From contig CAMFKC010000080.1 of assembly GCA_945956975.1 (NCBI GenBank), positions 1-8,250 of the forward strand: a stretch of 8,250 bases of DNA, given 5' to 3'. Shown piece after piece: positions 1 through 6,000 of the stretch (its first letter is position 1; each line of letters opens with the position of its first letter). Made by a program: the position numbers and the translations under genes. The notes below the pieces were generated by a model that was not told where the DNA came from, did not search any database, and worked only from the letters and a program-made list of their open reading frames with translations. The DNA is from an uncultured Methylocystaceae bacterium. Its GTDB lineage: Bacteria; Pseudomonadota; Alphaproteobacteria; Rhizobiales; Beijerinckiaceae.

Positions 1-720
1 CTGGTCGAGCGCCAGTCGATACCCCGCCCCGCGCACGGTCTGCAACAGTAGCGGATTGGCGGGGTCGGCCTCGATCTTGCGGCGCAGGCGCGTCACCTGC
101 ACGTCGATCGTGCGCTCGTGCGCGGCGTCGCCCGCCAGCGACCCGCGCGCAACCGGCGCGCCGCCGGCGTTGACCAGCGCGCGCAGGATGTCGCGCTCGC
201 GGTCGGTGATGCGCAGCGTCTCGCCGGCGCGACGCAACTCGCCGCGCGAGACATGGAATTCGCAATCGCCGAAACGCGCGACCTGCGGCGCCGTCGGCGG
301 CGTTAGCGTCGCCGCGCGACGCAGGATGGCGGCGATGCGCAATTGCAGTTCGCGCGGCTCGAAGGGCTTCGGCAGATAATCGTCGACGCCCGCTTCAAGC
401 CCGAGAATGCGGTCGTCCGCGCCGGTGCGCGCCGTCAGCATCAGGATCGGCGTCGCAGAACAGGCTGTGCCCGCGGCGCGCAGGCTGCGGGCGAAGTCGA
501 CCCCGCTCTCGCCTGGCATCATCACGTCCAGCACGATGAGGTCGAAAGAAAGCGCCGCCATGCGCTGGCGGGCGTCTGCCGCATCCGCCGCCGCCGTCAC
601 GCGATAGCCCGCCTGCGCGAGATAACGGGTCAGCAGGGAGCGGATGCGGGAATCGTCGTCCACCACCAGCAAATGCGGCGCGTCGTCCGGCAGCGCAGCG
701 GCGGACGGGCGTCCGCTCAC
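1..720 (-). CDS. petR: OmpR/PhoB-family response regulator, PetR-like (C-terminal end cut by window edge)
   Basis: Two-component response regulator, cytoplasmic, expected to bind DNA when phosphorylated. The 240 visible residues start at GTG 720 and run open to the left edge, so only a short C-terminal tail is missing. The receiver domain (about residues 16-135) has the acidic cluster D21-D23, the phosphoacceptor D65 in LDVMMPG, T96 and K118 in the LPKPF motif. The winged-helix domain (about 145-238) carries the ERTIDVQVTRLRRKIE recognition-helix pattern and the GAGYRL end typical of OmpR-type proteins. The GTG overlaps the stop of the MarR gene (GTGA), so the two are probably translationally coupled. 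No histidine kinase is visible. The MarR-then-regulator order matches petP-petR of Rhodobacter capsulatus; family and domains are sure, the PetR name is inferred from that pairing. Confidence 0.9.
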   Translation of the reverse strand, partial: MSGRPSAAALPDDAPHLLVVDDDSRIRSLLTRYLAQAGYRVTAAADAADARQRMAALSFDLIVLDVMMPGESGVDFARSLRAAGTACSATPILMLTARTGADDRILGLEAGVDDYLPKPFEPRELQLRIAAILRRAATLTPPTAPQVARFGDCEFHVSRGELRRAGETLRITDRERDILRALVNAGGAPVARGSLAGDAAHERTIDVQVTRLRRKIEADPANPLLLQTVRGAGYRLALDQ

Positions 721-1238
721 GGGGCGGCCCGCGCGCCCTGCGGCCAGACGAGCGCCTTCACCTCGTCCTGGTCGGCGGGATCAATCATCGCCATGAGGAA
801 ACGGATGGCGTCGGCGCGCGCATTGGCCGGCAGGGCGTCGAGCGCGCGCGCAAACCGGCGCGACTGCAGATGCGCGAGATCGAGCGCGAGCTTGCGGCCC
901 TTGGCCGTGGTGAAGAGATGCCGCTGCCTGCGATCCGCCACGCCCGCGCGCGCCTCCACGAAATTCTGGTCCAGCAGGTCCTTCAGCACGCGGCTGAGGC
1001 TTTGCTTGGTGATCTTCAGGATATCCAGCAGTTCGGCGATCGTGAGGCCGGGGTGGCGATTGACGAAATGGACGACGCGGTGATGCGCGCGCCCGAACCG
1101 GTAGCTTTCCAGCAGTCGGTCGGCGTCGCCGACGAAATCGCGATAGGCGAAAAACAGCATCTCGATCAGGTCGAACATCGGCTCGCTGTCGGAAGTGTCG
1201 GCCTGCGCCCTCGCATTGCCGTGCAGAGCAGTCTCCAC
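717..1238 (-). CDS. petP: MarR-family transcriptional regulator, PetP-like
   Basis: Winged-helix repressor/activator of the MarR family, 173 residues, expected to act as a dimer on palindromic DNA. A helical N-terminal dimerisation part (residues 22-60) precedes the winged helix: the TIAELLDILKITKQSLSRVL segment (66-85) is the helix-turn-helix, and the ADRRQRHLF wing (101-109) has the D-R-R signature. The GTG at 1238 gives the longest product but has only a weak upstream GGA stretch; an in-frame ATG at 1178 (residue 21) would trim a disordered leader and still keep the whole domain, so the start is uncertain. It overlaps the downstream response regulator by 4 bp and is divergent from the aminotransferase gene. 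The palindrome between the two is a natural candidate for its own operator. The PetP name is inferred from the pairing with an OmpR-type regulator. Confidence 0.88.
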   Translation of the reverse strand: METALHGNARAQADTSDSEPMFDLIEMLFFAYRDFVGDADRLLESYRFGRAHHRVVHFVNRHPGLTIAELLDILKITKQSLSRVLKDLLDQNFVEARAGVADRRQRHLFTTAKGRKLALDLAHLQSRRFARALDALPANARADAIRFLMAMIDPADQDEVKALVWPQGARAAP

Positions 1239-1269
1239 GCTTCGGTCCGTCCAAATTAAGTCAGTGTTG

Positions 1270-1302
1270 TTGACATATTTCAGGCTGAAAGTTACTCGTC
1301 AA
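1270..1302. promoter_or_regulatory. Divergent promoter/operator region with opposed TTGAC boxes
   Basis: In the AT-richer patch between the MarR gene and the aminotransferase gene, a perfect -35-like TTGACA (1270-1275) faces right and a TTGACG (1302-1297 on the minus strand) faces left. Each has only a weak -10: around 1292-1298 for the plus strand, and around 1280-1274 (AATATG, 17-nt spacing) for the minus strand. The two would overlap, so only one polymerase could bind at a time. The boxes are seen; promoter function is inferred. Confidence 0.35.
1278..1290. promoter_or_regulatory. 13-bp perfect palindrome, candidate MarR operator
   Basis: TTTCAG-G-CTGAAA is a perfect inverted repeat (6 bp arms, 1-bp centre) lying between the two opposed TTGAC boxes, where a bound dimer would block both promoters. 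MarR proteins classically bind such palindromes in the divergent region next to their own gene. Binding by this MarR protein is inferred. Confidence 0.4.
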
Positions 1303-1383
1303 GCGCCCTTGGCGAAACAAAGGGGAAGCAGCCTGCCCTTTTTCGGCAATGGCGGCTGCGGCGTCCACCAAAAAGGCCGGCCC

Positions 1384-1388
1384 GGAGA
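1384..1388 (+). promoter_or_regulatory. Shine-Dalgarno site of the aminotransferase gene
   Basis: GGAGA ends 7 nt before ATG 1396. It fixes this start over the upstream in-frame GTG at 1195, which would read back across the divergent promoter region and into the MarR gene. Confidence 0.75.
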
Positions 1389-1395
1389 CCCGATC

Positions 1396-2271
1396 ATGAG
1401 CGTTCCCGCCTTCGACCAGCGCGACGGATTCATCTGGGTCGACGGCGCACTCGTGCCCTGGCGCGAGGCCAAGATGCACGTTCTCTCGCATGGACTGCAC
1501 TACGGCTCCTGCGTCTTCGAGGGCGAGCGCGCCTATGGCGGGCGCATCTTCAAGTCGCGCGACCATTCCGAACGCCTGATCGCGTCTGGCCGCATTCTCG
1601 ATTTCGAAATCCCCTTCACGGCGGAAGAGCTCGACGCCGCCAAACAGCTCACTGTCGAGGCCAACGGCATGAAGGACTGCTACGTCCGCCCCGTCGCCTG
1701 GCGCGGCAGCGAGATGATGGCGGTGGCGGCGCAAAACGCCACTATCCATGTGGCCATCGGCGTCTGGGACTGGCCCTCCATGTTCGACATCGAGACGAAA
1801 ATGCAGGGCATCCGCCTTGAGATCGCCGAGTATCGCCGGCCCGATCCGCAGACCGCGCCGTGTCTGGCAAAGGCCGCCGGCCTCTATGAAATCTGCACCA
1901 TCTCCAAACATCGCGCGGAACGGCGCGGCTATGCCGACGCGATGATGCTGGACTGGCAGGGCCGGGTCGCCGAATGCACCGGCGCCAACATCTTCTTCAC
2001 GCGCGATGGCGCCCTGCATACGCCGATCGCCGATTGTTTTCTGGACGGAATCACGCGCCGCACGGTGATCGACCTCGCGCGACGGCGTGGCGTGGAGGTC
2101 GTCGAGCGCCGCATCATGCCCGACGAACTCGCCGGCATGAACGAATGTTTCCTTTGCGGCACCGGCGCGGAGGTGACGCCCGTGGCAGAGATCGGCCCAT
2201 ACATGTTCAGGCCCGGCAACCTCTCGCGCACGCTGGTGGAAGACTATGCCGCCGAGGTTCGGCGCGCCTGA
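1396..2271 (+). CDS. ilvE: Branched-chain amino acid aminotransferase (class IV, PLP)
   Basis: Fold-type IV PLP aminotransferase, 291 residues, cytoplasmic. It probably catalyses the last step of valine, leucine and isoleucine synthesis (transfer from glutamate to the 2-oxo acids) and the first step of their breakdown. Visible marks are the early HGLHYG-FEGERAY block (residues 32-47), the RPVAWRG segment (98-104), the PLP-binding lysine K159 in CLAKAAGLYE, the EC-TGANIFF segment (193-201) whose E194 should contact the pyridine nitrogen, and the CGTGAEVTPV phosphate-binding loop (254-263). The length is slightly below the roughly 300-310 residues of enterobacterial IlvE, because of a short N-terminus. 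The gene stands alone behind its own promoter region. Class IV also includes D-amino acid aminotransferase and aminodeoxychorismate lyase; the overall pattern fits IlvE best, but specificity is not proven. Confidence 0.9.
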   Translation: MSVPAFDQRDGFIWVDGALVPWREAKMHVLSHGLHYGSCVFEGERAYGGRIFKSRDHSERLIASGRILDFEIPFTAEELDAAKQLTVEANGMKDCYVRPVAWRGSEMMAVAAQNATIHVAIGVWDWPSMFDIETKMQGIRLEIAEYRRPDPQTAPCLAKAAGLYEICTISKHRAERRGYADAMMLDWQGRVAECTGANIFFTRDGALHTPIADCFLDGITRRTVIDLARRRGVEVVERRIMPDELAGMNECFLCGTGAEVTPVAEIGPYMFRPGNLSRTLVEDYAAEVRRA

Positions 2272-2331
2272 AAGCTTAAGTTTGCGCTCGCATTGGGCGC
2301 ATTCGACACCACCTTCTTTCCACGGCGCGAT

Positions 2332-2356
2332 GGAACCCTGTGTCCGTCGCCTTGTT
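2332..2356 (+). promoter_or_regulatory. EcfG-like promoter (GGAAC-N16-TGTT)
   Basis: GGAAC at 2332-2336 is followed after exactly 16 nt by TGTT at 2353-2356. The alphaproteobacterial general stress response sigma factor EcfG recognises GGAAC-N16/17-CGTT, so only the first base of the -10 differs. Transcription would begin near 2362, about 10 nt before the Shine-Dalgarno site of the Tyr-rich protein. This spacing supports the call, but the site is a motif match only. Confidence 0.45.
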
Positions 2357-2373
2357 CATGCCGTGTCCAGGAA

Positions 2374-2378
2374 AGGAG
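2374..2378 (+). promoter_or_regulatory. Shine-Dalgarno site deciding among three adjacent ATG codons
   Basis: AGGAG sits 3, 6 and 9 nt before three consecutive in-frame ATG codons at 2382, 2385 and 2388. The 6-9 nt spacings are best, so translation most likely starts at 2385 or 2388, not at 2382 or at the farther GTG 2340. Confidence 0.7.
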
Positions 2379-2384
2379 AACATG

Positions 2385-2927
2385 ATGATGCTTCCCCTCA
2401 AGAGCGGCCTGTTCGCCACCGCGACGGCCGCAGTTCTTTTCTCCGCGCCGATCGCGCCCGCCAGCGCCGCTCCGATCGGCGCCGCGCCCGCCGCGCTCGT
2501 GCGCGCGGAATTGCCGATCGACCATGTCCGCTACCGCAGGCACGTCGCGCATCGCGGTCATTACGTGGCCCGCCGCGCTTATGTCGGCCGCCACTACGGC
2601 CACCGTCATTATCGTCGCTACGGCTACAATCCCGGCGCGGCGATCATCGGCGGCGTGATCGGCGCCATCGCTGGCGCAGCGACCTACGACAATTACTATC
2701 CGGGCTACTCCTACGGCTACCCGGCCTACTACCCCGCCTACACCTACGGCTACGGCTACCCCGCCTATAGCTATCCCGCATACAGCTATCCGGCCTACGG
2801 CTATGGATATGGCTACAGCCGTCCGGCCTATTACGGCTATCGCGGCGGATGGGGCGGCCGGCGCTGGGGCGGCGGGCCGGTCCATGTGGGCCATCACCTC
2901 GGCAACCGCTGGGGCGACTGGCGCTGA
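2385..2927 (+). CDS. Secreted Tyr/Gly/His-rich protein of unknown function
   Basis: About 180 residues, with no enzyme fold recognised. A Sec signal peptide spans residues 1-28 (charged start, hydrophobic run, likely ASA-AP cleavage). The mature part begins with an Arg/His/Tyr-rich stretch (48-80, many RR, HY and RH pairs). A glycine-zipper-like hydrophobic segment follows (GAAIIGGVIGAIAGAA, 84-99), then an extremely Tyr-rich region with PAYSY/PAYGY units (101-152) and a Gly/Trp/Arg tail (153-180). The glycine-zipper segment could insert into or pack against a membrane; the rest looks disordered or adhesive and could sit at the cell surface. Small secreted proteins of this type are common and uncharacterised in Hyphomicrobiales. 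The EcfG-like promoter suggests induction under stress. That the product is exported is well supported; a function is not. Confidence 0.8.
   Translation: MMLPLKSGLFATATAAVLFSAPIAPASAAPIGAAPAALVRAELPIDHVRYRRHVAHRGHYVARRAYVGRHYGHRHYRRYGYNPGAAIIGGVIGAIAGAATYDNYYPGYSYGYPAYYPAYTYGYGYPAYSYPAYSYPAYGYGYGYSRPAYYGYRGGWGGRRWGGGPVHVGHHLGNRWGDWR
2760..2804 (+). repeat. Three tandem 15-bp units coding PAYSY/PAYSY/PAYGY
   Basis: Three imperfect 15-bp units (2760-2774, 2775-2789, 2790-2804) encode a Pro-Ala-Tyr-Ser/Gly-Tyr pentapeptide. The units differ mostly at third codon positions. Related PAYYPAYTYGYGY sequence lies just before, so the tract probably grew by repeat duplication. Confidence 0.75.
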
Positions 2928-2939
2928 CCGGCCATGAAT

Positions 2940-2967
2940 TGCGGGCGCGACCTTCGTCACGCCCGCA
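2940..2967 (+). terminator. GC-rich hairpin after the Tyr-rich protein gene, possible terminator
   Basis: TGCGGGCG (2940-2947) pairs perfectly with CGCCCGCA (2960-2967) around a 12-nt loop, starting 12 nt after the stop codon. No T-run follows on the plus strand, so it is not a classical intrinsic terminator; it could instead stabilise the mRNA 3' end. Confidence 0.4.
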
Positions 2968-3007
2968 GGCTCGGCTGGAAAAGTGATCTGACTCCGGCAA
3001 TGTGATA

Positions 3008-3043
3008 CCTGACGTCGGCGGCGCCGAGCCGCCTGACGTCGGG
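3008..3043 (+). promoter_or_regulatory. Long hairpin directly before the flavoprotein start codon
   Basis: GACGTCGGCGGC (3011-3022) pairs with GCCGCC (3028-3033) and GACGTC (3035-3040), leaving one bulged T at 3034 and a 5-nt loop. Two outer C-G pairs and a U-G pair extend it to 3008-3043. It ends 7 nt before ATG 3051 and includes part of the only G-rich, Shine-Dalgarno-like stretch (3041-3045). The arms also read as an 11-bp direct repeat, because GACGTC is itself palindromic. It could mask the ribosome site or act as an upstream terminator. The fold is seen on paper; the role is inferred. Confidence 0.5.
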
Positions 3044-3050
3044 GGCAAGG

Positions 3051-4496
3051 ATGGGGTCGCAGGTCCTGGCGACACGCCGCGAGGCATTGTTGGGCGCCGC
3101 CGCGCTGGCGGCTGGGGCTGCAGGCAGCGCAAAGACAGAACCGCGCTTCGTCATGAATGACGCGAGCCGGCTCAATCCGACGCCCACAATCCGCCACTGG
3201 ATCGTCCGGGAAAACGGCGACTTGCGCATCGCCTTGTTGCGCAGAGAGTTGAAAGACGCAGCTGCAGCGCACCGACCCGTTGTCGTCGGCGCTGCACGCC
3301 ATTCCATGGGCGCCCAGTCGCTCGCCCGCGACGGACTGGCGCTGTCCTTCCCCGACGCTACAATCGAACCAGACACGGCCAACTCCGTCTATCGCACGCC
3401 GGCCGGCGTGCGCTGGCGGGACGCGATCGCGCAACTCGACAGGATTGGCTACAGCCCGGCGGTCATGCAATCCAACGCCGACTTCGGGGTTGGCGCCACA
3501 TTCTCCGTCAATGCCCATGGATGGCCCGTGCCCTATGGCCCATTCGGCTCGACGGTGCGCGCGCTGCGGCTGATGCTGGCGAGCGGCGACATCCTCGAAT
3601 GTTCGCGTGACAAGAACGCCGACCTGTTCCGCCTTGCGATGGGCGGATACGGCCTGGTCGGGATCATTCTCGATCTCGATGTCGCCATGGTGAAGAACGT
3701 CCATCTTCAACGCACGGCCGTGATGGTTGCGCCGGAAGAGTTCGGCGCCCGCTTCGTGAAAGCTGTGCGCGAACAGAAGACGCTCATGGCCTATGGCCGC
3801 TTGTCGGTCGAGCGCGCGCGCTTCTTTCATGAGGCGATGATGGTGACCTACGCCGCCGCGCCGAAGCAGCCACAGCCCTTGCCAGCGGTCGCCTACGAAT
3901 CGTCGATGACCGGCGTCTCGCGCAAGATCTACCGGGCGCAGGTCGGCCACGAATACGGCAAGAAGGCGCGCTGGCTCGCAGAAACCGTGCTCGATCCCAG
4001 GATTGCTTCCGGCCTTGCCACGCGCAACAGCCTGATGGCCGAGCCCGTCGCCAATCTCGCCAATACCGACATGGCGCGCACCGACATCCTGCACGAATAT
4101 TTCGTGCCGCCAGACCGTTTCGCCGATTTCATCGCGGCCTGCCGGCGCATCATTCCGCCTGCTAAAGCCGAATTCCTGAATGTCACGCTGCGCTATGTCG
4201 CGCCAGATTCTGACGCCGTTCTCGCATTCGCGCCGCAGGAGCGCATCGCGGCCGTCATGTCCTTCTCGCAGACGACAAATCCCGAGGGCGAAACCGACAT
4301 GCTGCTGACGACCGAGAAGCTGATCGACGCGGTCGCTGGACTTGGCGGCGCCTTCTACCTGCCCTATCGCCTGCACGCGCGGCGCGACCAGGTGCGCGCC
4401 TGCTACGCCAACGCCGACGCCTTCGCGGAGGCGAAGCGCCGGCATGATCCGGGCCTGCTGTTTCGTCACGCAATGTGGGACGCCTATTTCGCATGA
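3051..4496 (+). CDS. Tat-exported FAD-binding oxidoreductase (VAO/PCMH-type)
   Basis: A 481-residue flavoprotein of the vanillyl-alcohol-oxidase-like superfamily. The N-terminus has a twin-arginine signal: TRREALL at residues 8-14, then an Ala/Gly-rich hydrophobic stretch to about A27, so the folded enzyme is probably exported to the periplasm. The FAD-binding domain (about 45-215) shows PVVVGAARHSMGAQS (76-90), in which H84 lies where related enzymes attach FAD covalently, then QSNADFGVGATFSVNAHG (140-157) and the MGGYGLVGIILDLD end (197-210). The C-terminus (about 460-481) has the KRRHDPGLLF motif common in the family. The substrate is unknown; sugar or lactone, cytokinin-type and aldehyde oxidases share this fold. 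The stop overlaps the next start (ATGA), which begins a coupled four-gene cluster. ATG 3051 is the only ATG/GTG/TTG start after an in-frame stop at 3003-3005 and has a poor ribosome site. Confidence 0.85.
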   Translation: MGSQVLATRREALLGAAALAAGAAGSAKTEPRFVMNDASRLNPTPTIRHWIVRENGDLRIALLRRELKDAAAAHRPVVVGAARHSMGAQSLARDGLALSFPDATIEPDTANSVYRTPAGVRWRDAIAQLDRIGYSPAVMQSNADFGVGATFSVNAHGWPVPYGPFGSTVRALRLMLASGDILECSRDKNADLFRLAMGGYGLVGIILDLDVAMVKNVHLQRTAVMVAPEEFGARFVKAVREQKTLMAYGRLSVERARFFHEAMMVTYAAAPKQPQPLPAVAYESSMTGVSRKIYRAQVGHEYGKKARWLAETVLDPRIASGLATRNSLMAEPVANLANTDMARTDILHEYFVPPDRFADFIAACRRIIPPAKAEFLNVTLRYVAPDSDAVLAFAPQERIAAVMSFSQTTNPEGETDMLLTTEKLIDAVAGLGGAFYLPYRLHARRDQVRACYANADAFAEAKRRHDPGLLFRHAMWDAYFA

Positions 4497-4906
4497 GCGC
4501 CATTCTCGCCCCGAGAAATGCGAGCCTGATCCTCGCCGCCGCGCTGCTGTTTGCTGCAGCGACCGACTACATTCCCGCCTTAATGGATGCGGATGGCCGC
4601 GTGTTCGGCCTGTTCCGGCTGGACGTCTACAAGGACGCGCTGCATGTCGCGTCCGGCCTGTGGGCGCTCGTCGCCGCCCTCTGGTCGCGCGGCGCAGCCA
4701 TCGCCTTCCTGCGCATATTCGGCGTGCTCTATTTCGTCGACGGGCTGATGGGCGTCGTCACCGGTTCCGGCTTTCTCGACCTGTCGATCATCACCATCGG
4801 CTGGGCGCAGGTCTCCGCGCTGGTAAAATTCCTGTCCAGCGTCCCGCATCTCGCGCTCGGCGCCTTCGCGAGCCTAGCGGGCTTTCGCGCGCGGACCGGC
4901 GCGTGA
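4493..4906 (+). CDS. Small multi-pass membrane protein, possibly DUF4383-like
   Basis: 137 residues with about four hydrophobic segments (roughly 11-32, 47-64, 68-90 and 107-130), so an inner-membrane protein. The ATG at 4493 overlaps the flavoprotein stop by 4 bp (ATGA) and is preferred over GTG 4475, which lies well inside the upstream gene. The DALHVASGLWALVAALWSRG segment (48-67) followed by FLRIFGVLYFVDGLMGVV (72-89) resembles the pattern of DUF4383-type proteins: a helix containing LH-GL, then R-FG-LY. I recall this pattern only loosely and cannot check it. There are no obvious catalytic or metal-binding clusters. Coupling to the exported flavoprotein suggests a membrane partner, perhaps an anchor or electron-transfer helper; this is inference. 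Confidence 0.8.
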   Translation: MSAILAPRNASLILAAALLFAAATDYIPALMDADGRVFGLFRLDVYKDALHVASGLWALVAALWSRGAAIAFLRIFGVLYFVDGLMGVVTGSGFLDLSIITIGWAQVSALVKFLSSVPHLALGAFASLAGFRARTGA

Positions 4907-6000
4907 GGCGCTGGCTGACACGCGTGGCGCTCGCGCTGCTCGTCGTCGTCGCGCTGTGCGCCGCGCCCATTCTGTGGGTCGAGACATCCTGCCACGGCGC
5001 AGGCCTCCGCGCGCCCGAAGCGCGCCTTGACGGCCTGGACGCCGAACCGGGCTATCGGCGCGCGGAAGGCGATTCCTTCCTCACCTTCCCCGAATGGAAC
5101 ATCGTCTACGCCTACGCAGATCTCGCGGGCGTGACGAAGCAGCGATCGGAATCGCATTTCGACTATCTCGAAAGCGTCGGCGGCTTCTGGCGAAGCCTGT
5201 GCACGGCGACGGCGGCCGCGTCCGGCGTCGGTCCCGCGACGCCGGACCAGAAGGCGACCAATTACATCATCGCCCTGTCCTTCAGCGCGGAAATGGCGAT
5301 CAAGGGAGCGTGGGAGCGCACCATCGGCGCGCTCTCGATCACGGCCGCGGGCGAACATGCGACGGCGGAAGACCGCTTCGCCCTGCGCCTCTACGACGAC
5401 TACGCCGCCTTCCTGAAGCAGACGCCCTGGTATCGCTTCCCCTTCGCGGTCGAACTCGGCCGCTTCTGGTCGCAAACGCCGTTTGTCGAGCCCGGCGTCG
5501 GGCTTGGCGGCTATGTCCGCAAGGTGGAGCGGCGCATCGCCCTGTCGCTCGAATGGGGCGTGAAAGCGCTCTACGCCAAGGCGATGGCGGCGCTGGCCGG
5601 ACTCTCGCCGGCGGACCTCAGCATCAAGAGCGTCGTCGCGGGCCTGTCGGACGACGACATCGCACGCGAACCGCGCATCAGGCGCCTGCGCGATGTCGCG
5701 CCAGGCCAGACGCTGATCGAGACGCCACGCTATGACGCCTTCACCGACATCATGCGCGGCTTTGCACAATCGAGCCGCAGCTTTCTGGAGATCGCCGGCG
5801 CACGGCGCATCCTCACGACCGCGCTCGTGCGCGACGGCGCGGCGCCGCAAACAAACGCGCGTGCGCTGTTTGCAAATCCGATCCAGTCAAAGCCCGGCTG
5901 GCGGCGCGTCGGCTACGACGTGGACGTGCGCGACCTCACCGCCCATATTGCGGAAGTCGAGCGGCAGGGAGCCGTCTTTGAACACGCCTACGATTACTGA
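4903..6000 (+). CDS. Unrecognised 365-aa membrane-anchored protein
   Basis: The GTG at 4903 overlaps the previous stop (GTGA); an open frame reaches back to 4342 but would run through two upstream genes. One clear N-terminal transmembrane segment (residues 6-27) after RRWLTR makes this a signal anchor or uncleaved signal, with the bulk probably periplasmic. I do not recognise the family. Conserved-looking blocks are EGDSFLTFPEWNIVYAYADL (55-74), HFDYLESVGGFWRSLC (85-100), TNYIIALSFSAEMAIKGAWE (119-138) and PWYRFPFAVELGRFW (175-189). Cysteines at C30 and C100 could form a disulfide. The segment near 119-138 and an amphipathic helix at 210-235 might touch the membrane. The region is rich in aromatic residues and charged pairs, without a nucleotide or metal motif. 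Its place between two small membrane proteins behind an exported flavoenzyme suggests one shared envelope process. Confidence 0.82.
   Translation: MRRWLTRVALALLVVVALCAAPILWVETSCHGAGLRAPEARLDGLDAEPGYRRAEGDSFLTFPEWNIVYAYADLAGVTKQRSESHFDYLESVGGFWRSLCTATAAASGVGPATPDQKATNYIIALSFSAEMAIKGAWERTIGALSITAAGEHATAEDRFALRLYDDYAAFLKQTPWYRFPFAVELGRFWSQTPFVEPGVGLGGYVRKVERRIALSLEWGVKALYAKAMAALAGLSPADLSIKSVVAGLSDDDIAREPRIRRLRDVAPGQTLIETPRYDAFTDIMRGFAQSSRSFLEIAGARRILTTALVRDGAAPQTNARALFANPIQSKPGWRRVGYDVDVRDLTAHIAEVERQGAVFEHAYDY
5966..5971 (+). promoter_or_regulatory. Shine-Dalgarno site for a TTG start
   Basis: AGGGAG inside the end of the upstream gene lies 6 nt before TTG 5978. It is the best ribosome site in the four-gene cluster and supports a non-ATG start for the last gene. 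Confidence 0.65.

Noticed and set aside
343..1083. A 246-codon plus-strand frame over the two regulators
   Set aside because: Antisense to the response regulator and MarR genes, both with clear domain motifs. The product is Arg/Ala/Ser-rich and featureless.
1336..1376. Possible leader hairpin or attenuator before ilvE (CCTTTTT pairing with AAAAAGG)
   Set aside because: Only a 7-bp, mostly A-T stem across a loop of some 30 nt. There is no leader peptide rich in Val/Leu/Ile codons and no T-run terminator, so it does not look like a classical attenuator.
2272..2331. Possible terminator after ilvE
   Set aside because: Only 4-bp GCGC pairings and short AT-rich palindromes are visible, with no stable stem followed by T residues.
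2244..4469. A 741-codon open frame on the minus strand opposite the Tyr-rich protein and the flavoprotein
   Set aside because: Its product is low-complexity, rich in His/Arg/Gly/Ala/Val, without domains. The opposite strand holds a flavoprotein with clear motifs and a signal-peptide protein. Long antisense frames are normal in such GC-rich DNA.
4729..5850. A 373-codon minus-strand frame opposite the 365-aa protein
   Set aside because: Arg/Ala-rich shadow without motifs. The plus-strand gene has overlapping junctions with both neighbours, a membrane helix and natural-looking composition.
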